A stretch of DNA of 64,000 nt from an uncultured Prevotellaceae bacterium (GTDB lineage: Bacteria; Bacteroidota; Bacteroidia; Bacteroidales; Muribaculaceae): positions 62,001 through 126,000 of the forward strand of contig ONKD01000012.1 of the NCBI GenBank assembly GCA_900318345.1, given 5' to 3'. Each line of letters starts with the position of its first letter. Position 1 is the stretch's first letter. Below, piece after piece: positions 60,889 to 64,000 of the stretch. Under the pieces are notes generated by a model that made no database searches, was not told where the DNA came from, and was given only the letters and a program-made list of their open reading frames with translations. A program made the position numbers and the translations under genes.

Positions 60889-61009
60889 AGGGTGTGTCAT
60901 AATTTTCGATTGAAACATTGATCGAGCTTCGCTCGAGAAATTTAAACAAATTATTTAAATAATTAATATAAAAATTTTAATTGTTTCATTGCAATTATGA
61001 CACAGCCTC
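60889..61009. mobile_element. MITE-like element, copy 3
   Basis: The ends are GAGGGTGTGTCATAATT and GAGGCTGTGTCATAATT (the right end read in reverse). The internal hairpin TCGAGC-TTC-GCTCGA (60922-60936) corresponds to those of copies 1 and 2 but with swapped bases in the pairs. The core AAATTTAAACAAATTATTTAAA is shared. Confidence 0.7.
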
Positions 61010-61050
61010 ATTTCCCTGGAGAGGGATGCTTGTGGTTAGGAAATTATTTC

Positions 61051-61058
61051 TACATTTG
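61051..61058 (+). promoter_or_regulatory. -7 element of the esterase gene, nearly leaderless
   Basis: TACATTTG ends 5 bases before the first ATG (61064). Transcription would start at the codon itself or one base before, so the mRNA would be leaderless if that ATG is used. Confidence 0.45.
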
Positions 61059-61063
61059 CACAG

Positions 61064-61783
61064 ATGATTCACAACAACGAGCCAATGGATGTGAGGGAAT
61101 TGACATTTGAGCACCGCCGGGTATGCCTTTACCACTTGGTGAAAGGCAGTGCTCCGCTGGTCTATTCAGTTGACTATCACGAGAACGGGCAGTTACTGCT
61201 GGCCGCTGCCCAGCAACTGGGTATCGATGGCAGATTCAATCTGGTGACCATCAGCGGGCTGCACTGGAACCAGGAATTGTCTCCGTGGCCCATCGAGAGC
61301 GTGGTGTCTAAGGATGACCGCTTCACCGGTGGAGCCGACGGCCTGCTGACGTTGCTCACCGATGAGATTGTGCCCCAGGTGGAACGCTTGCTCGACGAAC
61401 CGCCGACATGGCGCTGCCTGGCGGGCTACTCGATGGGCGGGCTGTTCGCTGTATACAGTAGCCATCGCAGTGCTTTGTTCTCGCGCATCCTGTCGGCCTC
61501 GGGGTCGATGTGGTATCCCGGTTGGTTGGAGTATGCCCGTGAACATGATTTTGCTGGTCCAGTATCGGGCGTGTACCTCTCGGTAGGTGACAAGGAGAGC
61601 ACCTCGCGCAACTCCGTGTTGCAAACCGTGGGTGAGCGCACACGCCAGGTGGCCGAACTGTATGCCACGCGCGGTGTGGCTGCCAAGTTTGAGCTCAATC
61701 CCGGCAATCACTTCAAGAACCCGCCCTTGCGCGTCGTCAAGGGCATCAAGTGGCTGCTAGAATCATGTGATGGCGATGTATAG
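61064..61783 (+). CDS. Putative esterase (Fes/IroE-like alpha/beta hydrolase)
   Basis: This 239-residue protein is a compact alpha/beta hydrolase of the PF00756 type: the nucleophile GYSMGG (about 127-132), preceded by a family segment LLTLLTDEIVPQVERLLDEP, then SGSMWYPGWLEYAR and the late NPGNHFKNPPLR with the catalytic His. It is related to enterobactin esterase/IroE-like and acyl-transfer esterases; the substrate is unknown. It could start at M8 (MDVREL). No signal peptide is present, so it is cytoplasmic. Confidence 0.83.
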   Translation: MIHNNEPMDVRELTFEHRRVCLYHLVKGSAPLVYSVDYHENGQLLLAAAQQLGIDGRFNLVTISGLHWNQELSPWPIESVVSKDDRFTGGADGLLTLLTDEIVPQVERLLDEPPTWRCLAGYSMGGLFAVYSSHRSALFSRILSASGSMWYPGWLEYAREHDFAGPVSGVYLSVGDKESTSRNSVLQTVGERTRQVAELYATRGVAAKFELNPGNHFKNPPLRVVKGIKWLLESCDGDV

Positions 61784-61845
61784 GCCCGTAGTGGGAGGCA
61801 GAATTCAACGTCGCAATACGGAACCAGATGGACGCGGGAGGCCCA

Positions 61846-61872
61846 GGGAGCCGCAAGATTTTGCAGCTCTAC
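61846..61872. repeat. Degenerate palindrome of the 31745 type
   Basis: GGGAGCCGCAAGATTTTGCA followed by GCTCT: recognisable as the same palindrome type (GAGACGCAAAATTTTGCGTC), with a changed inner pair (C/G). It lies between the convergent esterase and MATE genes. Confidence 0.5.
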
Positions 61873-61937
61873 AAGGTCATGTGGGGGATTACTAATGAGA
61901 AGGTAAAGGTTTATCGAATGGTCTTTAAGCTGGGGAA

Positions 61938-63287
61938 TTATGCCTGTTTTTTCCTTTTAGCAATGCCCTTGAAGAACTGCACCATCAACGGGATGGCGAG
62001 CAGGAAAGCGAGCACGTCGCACACCGCCTGGCAGATCTCCACGCCTTTCAATCTCAAGAAATAGGGAAGAATCAAAATCAGCGGAATGAAGAAGATGCCG
62101 TTGCGGGCGGCAGCTAGCACATTGGCGGGCACGCTGTGGCCGCTGGTTTGCAGCGTCATGTTGCACACGGTCACCGCGGCAGCCATGGGCAGGGCGACAA
62201 GTTGCCAGCGCAGGGCCACCGCTCCCACGGAGACCACCTCGGGGTCATGCCGCAGCAGGTCAACCAGTTGCTCGGCAAACACGAATGCCGGTCCGCACAT
62301 GAGCAACAGCACGAGCATGTCGAGCTTGATGGTGAAGAAAAAGCCCTTGCGCAGCCGTTGATAGAGGCCAGCACCATAATTGAAGCCGCAGAAGGGCTGA
62401 TAGCCCTGACCGATGCCGATGATGATGGCAAAGATGAGGAATGCCAGTCGCGAGACGATTGACATGCCGGCAATGGCCGCGTCGCCATATACCCCTGCCG
62501 CCACGTTGAGCATGAGCGTGGCGACGCTCGCCAGCGCTTGGCGCGTGAGAGACGGGGTTCCTCCCTTGAGAATTTCATGCTGGAAGTGCCACTTGCTGGA
62601 CGCCAGGGAGAGCTTGATGGGGATGTTCTCGCCGCGGCGCGACATTATCCACAACACGATGAAGCCAAACAGCTGGCTCAGCACCGTGCCGATGGCAGTT
62701 CCCAGGATGCCCAGCCCGAAGGTGAACATGAACAGTGGCACCAGCAACACATTGAGCACTGCTCCTGAGATCATGCCATACATGGCCTGGGTGGGGTTGC
62801 CCTGGAATCGCATCTGGTTGTTGATGACCATCGAGGCCGTCATCAACGGCGCGCCCAGGAGGATCACACCCATGAACTGCATCGTATAGGGGAGGATAGT
62901 GGGCGTGGAGCCCAGTAGGATTGACAACGGCTTGAGGAAGATGAGTCCCAGCACGGTCACGACCAGTCCGCAAATGATGCTGGCGATGAATGACGTGGCT
63001 GCCATCTGGCTTGCCTCGTCAAGGCGCCGCGCCCCCAAGTGGCGGGCCATGTAGGTGCCCGAGCCTTGACCGAACAGGAACCCGAGGGACTGGATGATCG
63101 CCATCAAGGGAAACGCCACGCCCACGGCCGCAGTCGCCTGGGTGTTGATAAGTCCCACAAAATAGGTGTCCACCAGGTTGTAGATGCTGGTCACGAGCAT
63201 GCTGATGACGGTGGGCACAGCCATCGTGGGAATCACGCGGCTCACGGGAGCCGTGGTCAGGAACGTATAGTTATCTTGCTTGCGCAT
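61938..63287 (-). CDS. MATE family multidrug/Na+ antiporter
   Basis: This protein has 449 residues from MRKQDNYTFLTTAPVSRVIP; an upstream ATG would add 20 residues that overlap the promoter. Twelve membrane helices are expected. The MATE repeats are PTMAVPTVISMLVTSIYNLV plus DTYFVG at the N-terminus and GGTPSLTRQALASVATLMLN in the second half, with FGQGSGTYMARHLGARRLDE in the loop. Such exporters expel cationic drugs in exchange for Na+ or H+. TAATTTTG on the minus strand at 63315-63322 is the -7 element. Confidence 0.93.
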   Translation of the reverse strand: MRKQDNYTFLTTAPVSRVIPTMAVPTVISMLVTSIYNLVDTYFVGLINTQATAAVGVAFPLMAIIQSLGFLFGQGSGTYMARHLGARRLDEASQMAATSFIASIICGLVVTVLGLIFLKPLSILLGSTPTILPYTMQFMGVILLGAPLMTASMVINNQMRFQGNPTQAMYGMISGAVLNVLLVPLFMFTFGLGILGTAIGTVLSQLFGFIVLWIMSRRGENIPIKLSLASSKWHFQHEILKGGTPSLTRQALASVATLMLNVAAGVYGDAAIAGMSIVSRLAFLIFAIIIGIGQGYQPFCGFNYGAGLYQRLRKGFFFTIKLDMLVLLLMCGPAFVFAEQLVDLLRHDPEVVSVGAVALRWQLVALPMAAAVTVCNMTLQTSGHSVPANVLAAARNGIFFIPLILILPYFLRLKGVEICQAVCDVLAFLLAIPLMVQFFKGIAKRKKQA

Positions 63288-63347
63288 CGAGTGGCCTCTT
63301 GATTTTTGAGGGTGCAAAATTAGTAATTTGCCTCGACATAGCAGCAA

Positions 63348-63685
63348 AAAAGTAAGCTTAAAAATTTTTATTGGTGTCCCCTAAAGGACTCTCAATCCGC
63401 TGCAATACCATGAACGATGGCTATCATGATATACATGTGGTATAGGGGGACTTTCTTTTTCGGGCGAGCAGGTCGGTGACCGTGGTTGTACTTGTCGATG
63501 ATGGGTGGGGCCGCCGCTAGCATAAGCCTCACAAGGCTGGCTTTCTCAAGGGTGGTCACTACTGGTTGAAATTATAGTTTTTTAAGGTTTTAATACTTTG
63601 GTGGGTGGCCGTTTTTTTGTAATTTTGTACGTTTTTATACACCCCCTATTTTAAGGGGTATAAAATTGATAAAAATCTCATTTTT
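63348..63685. other. Intergenic region upstream of gyrB
   Basis: The region holds the gyrB promoter (63597-63627), with no plausible gene between MATE and gyrB. A weak inverted pattern (ATACCATG... and CATGTGGTAT) near 63406-63444 was noted. The remaining sequence is unremarkable. Confidence 0.5.
63597..63627 (+). promoter_or_regulatory. gyrB promoter
   Basis: TTTG (63597-63600), 19 bases, then TAATTTTG (63620-63627). This is a consensus match. The 5' leader would be about 55 bases long. Confidence 0.75.
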
Positions 63686-64000
63686 ATGTCAGAAGAGAAC
63701 AATTATATTGAAGAACAGGAAGAGAAGAATTACTCTGCGTCTAACATCCAGGTACTGGAGGGCTTAGAGGCCGTGCGCAAGCGTCCGGCGATGTACATTG
63801 GCGACACCCATGTCAAGGGCCTGCACCACCTGGTGAGCGAGGTCGTTGACAACTCCATCGATGAGGCTCTGGCGGGTTTCTGTAACCGTATCGACGTGTT
63901 CATTGGCGAGGACAATAGCATCACCGTCAAGGATAACGGTCGAGGCATCCCCGTTGACGAGCACGAGAAGCTGCACAAGTCAGCGCTCGAGGTCGTAATG
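63686..64000 (+). CDS. gyrB: DNA gyrase subunit B (5' part, runs off the window)
   Basis: The first 105 codons are present and the gene continues past the right edge. The sequence [20 protein letters not shown], with IGD following, is the GyrB/ParE N-terminus. Then [20 protein letters not shown] and the ATP-binding [15 protein letters not shown]. GyrB is the ATPase subunit of gyrase. ParE could be confused with it, but the acidic N-terminus ([20 protein letters not shown]) and gene size cannot settle it here; GyrB is the usual reading. Confidence 0.9.
   Translation, partial: MSEENNYIEEQEEKNYSASNIQVLEGLEAVRKRPAMYIGDTHVKGLHHLVSEVVDNSIDEALAGFCNRIDVFIGEDNSITVKDNGRGIPVDEHEKLHKSALEVVM

Larger units (their letters stand above)
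60515..61063. repeat. Mobile-repeat cluster upstream of the esterase gene
   Basis: This non-coding gap holds an isolated element end at 60627 (GGCTGTGACATAATT), repeat C copy 2 at 60740-60801 and MITE-like copy 3 at 60889-61009. The outer ends (60627 and 61009) are also an inverted pair, so a larger composite element of about 383 bases is possible. Confidence 0.65.

Noticed and set aside
63406..63444. Operator or terminator hairpin upstream of gyrB
   Set aside because: The arms match only partly (ATACCATG against CATGTGGTAT) and no stable stem is apparent.
1..64000. Prophage or integrative element
   Set aside because: No integrase, capsid, portal, relaxase or conjugation gene was seen. Accessory genes are scattered among housekeeping genes.

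Overview
The window reads as a chromosomal segment of a gut-type member of the Bacteroidales (Bacteroidota), most like the Muribaculaceae/Prevotellaceae side of the order. The family placement is inference; the order-level call is firmer. Supporting signs are: promoters of the Bacteroidota form TTTG-N19/20-TAnnTTTG with little use of Shine-Dalgarno sites; many lipoproteins and secreted proteins; dockerin-like DVNxDxxVxIxDVTALID repeats; C-terminal modules ending in GIYIVKYSDG-like strands; DUF3667 proteins; a NOL1/NOP2/Sun rRNA methyltransferase with a C-terminal extension; and typical Bacteroidales housekeeping genes.

Layout. 1-2055: a hicAB toxin-antitoxin pair with a visible promoter and operator, then a lipoprotein. 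2185-5016: an M16 zinc protease. 5225-10770: one long minus-strand run (ABC ATPase, ABC-2 permease, GntR/YtrA-type repressor, a 26-residue membrane microprotein, a four-helix membrane protein, two paralogous lipoproteins, a secreted alpha/beta hydrolase) with a perfect dyad at its promoter. 10900-11846: a repeat-rich intergenic island. 11847-19015: secreted surface proteins (dockerin-like, a Cthe_2159-like beta-helix, and a duplicated pair of Ig-like repeat proteins). 19094-24274: mfd and an S41 protease. 24460-24632: two tRNA-Asn genes. 24808-26684: recF, a DUF721 gene and a thioesterase. 26685-28618: a tandem DUF3667 pair. 28782-31716: a SIS isomerase, a TPR-GDPD fusion and ribH. 31829-37835: an alanine/Na+ symporter, a small membrane protein with its HTH regulator, rsmF, and a Na/Pi transporter. 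38056-41762: a secreted beta-helix, an aspartate aminotransferase and a lipid A-type acyltransferase. 42016-43897: lemA plus two TPM-domain genes. 44258-48189: recO, tRNA-Glu/rpsT/tRNA-Glu, thyA-folA-lpxB. 48447-55921: a thioesterase, a BASS transporter, rubrerythrin, pdxB, a YhcG-type nuclease, a membrane protein and a THUMP rRNA methyltransferase. 56091-60514: slyD, deoC, mazG and a GH3 glucosidase. 60600-61010: mobile-repeat cluster. 61064-64000: an esterase, a MATE exporter and the start of gyrB.

Most of the window is core metabolism and information processing (DNA repair mfd, recF, recO; folate and dTMP thyA, folA; lipid A/Kdo lpxB, acyltransferase, SIS isomerase; cofactors ribH, pdxB). 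The accessory material is the hicAB module, the YhcG nuclease, the GntR-ABC envelope operon and the secreted proteins.

The most unusual signals are non-coding. One is a family of short elements with GG(C/G)TGTGTCATAATT terminal inverted repeats (three copies plus a fourth end), whose internal hairpin shows compensatory base changes between copies. Another is a separate palindromic repeat at 11030/11566 that also covaries. Among proteins, the striking points are Cys/His-rich metal-binding tails on two adjacent, unrelated enzymes (SlyD and DeoC), a TPR-GDPD fusion with an internal signal peptide, and a GntR-ABC operon that carries a microprotein.
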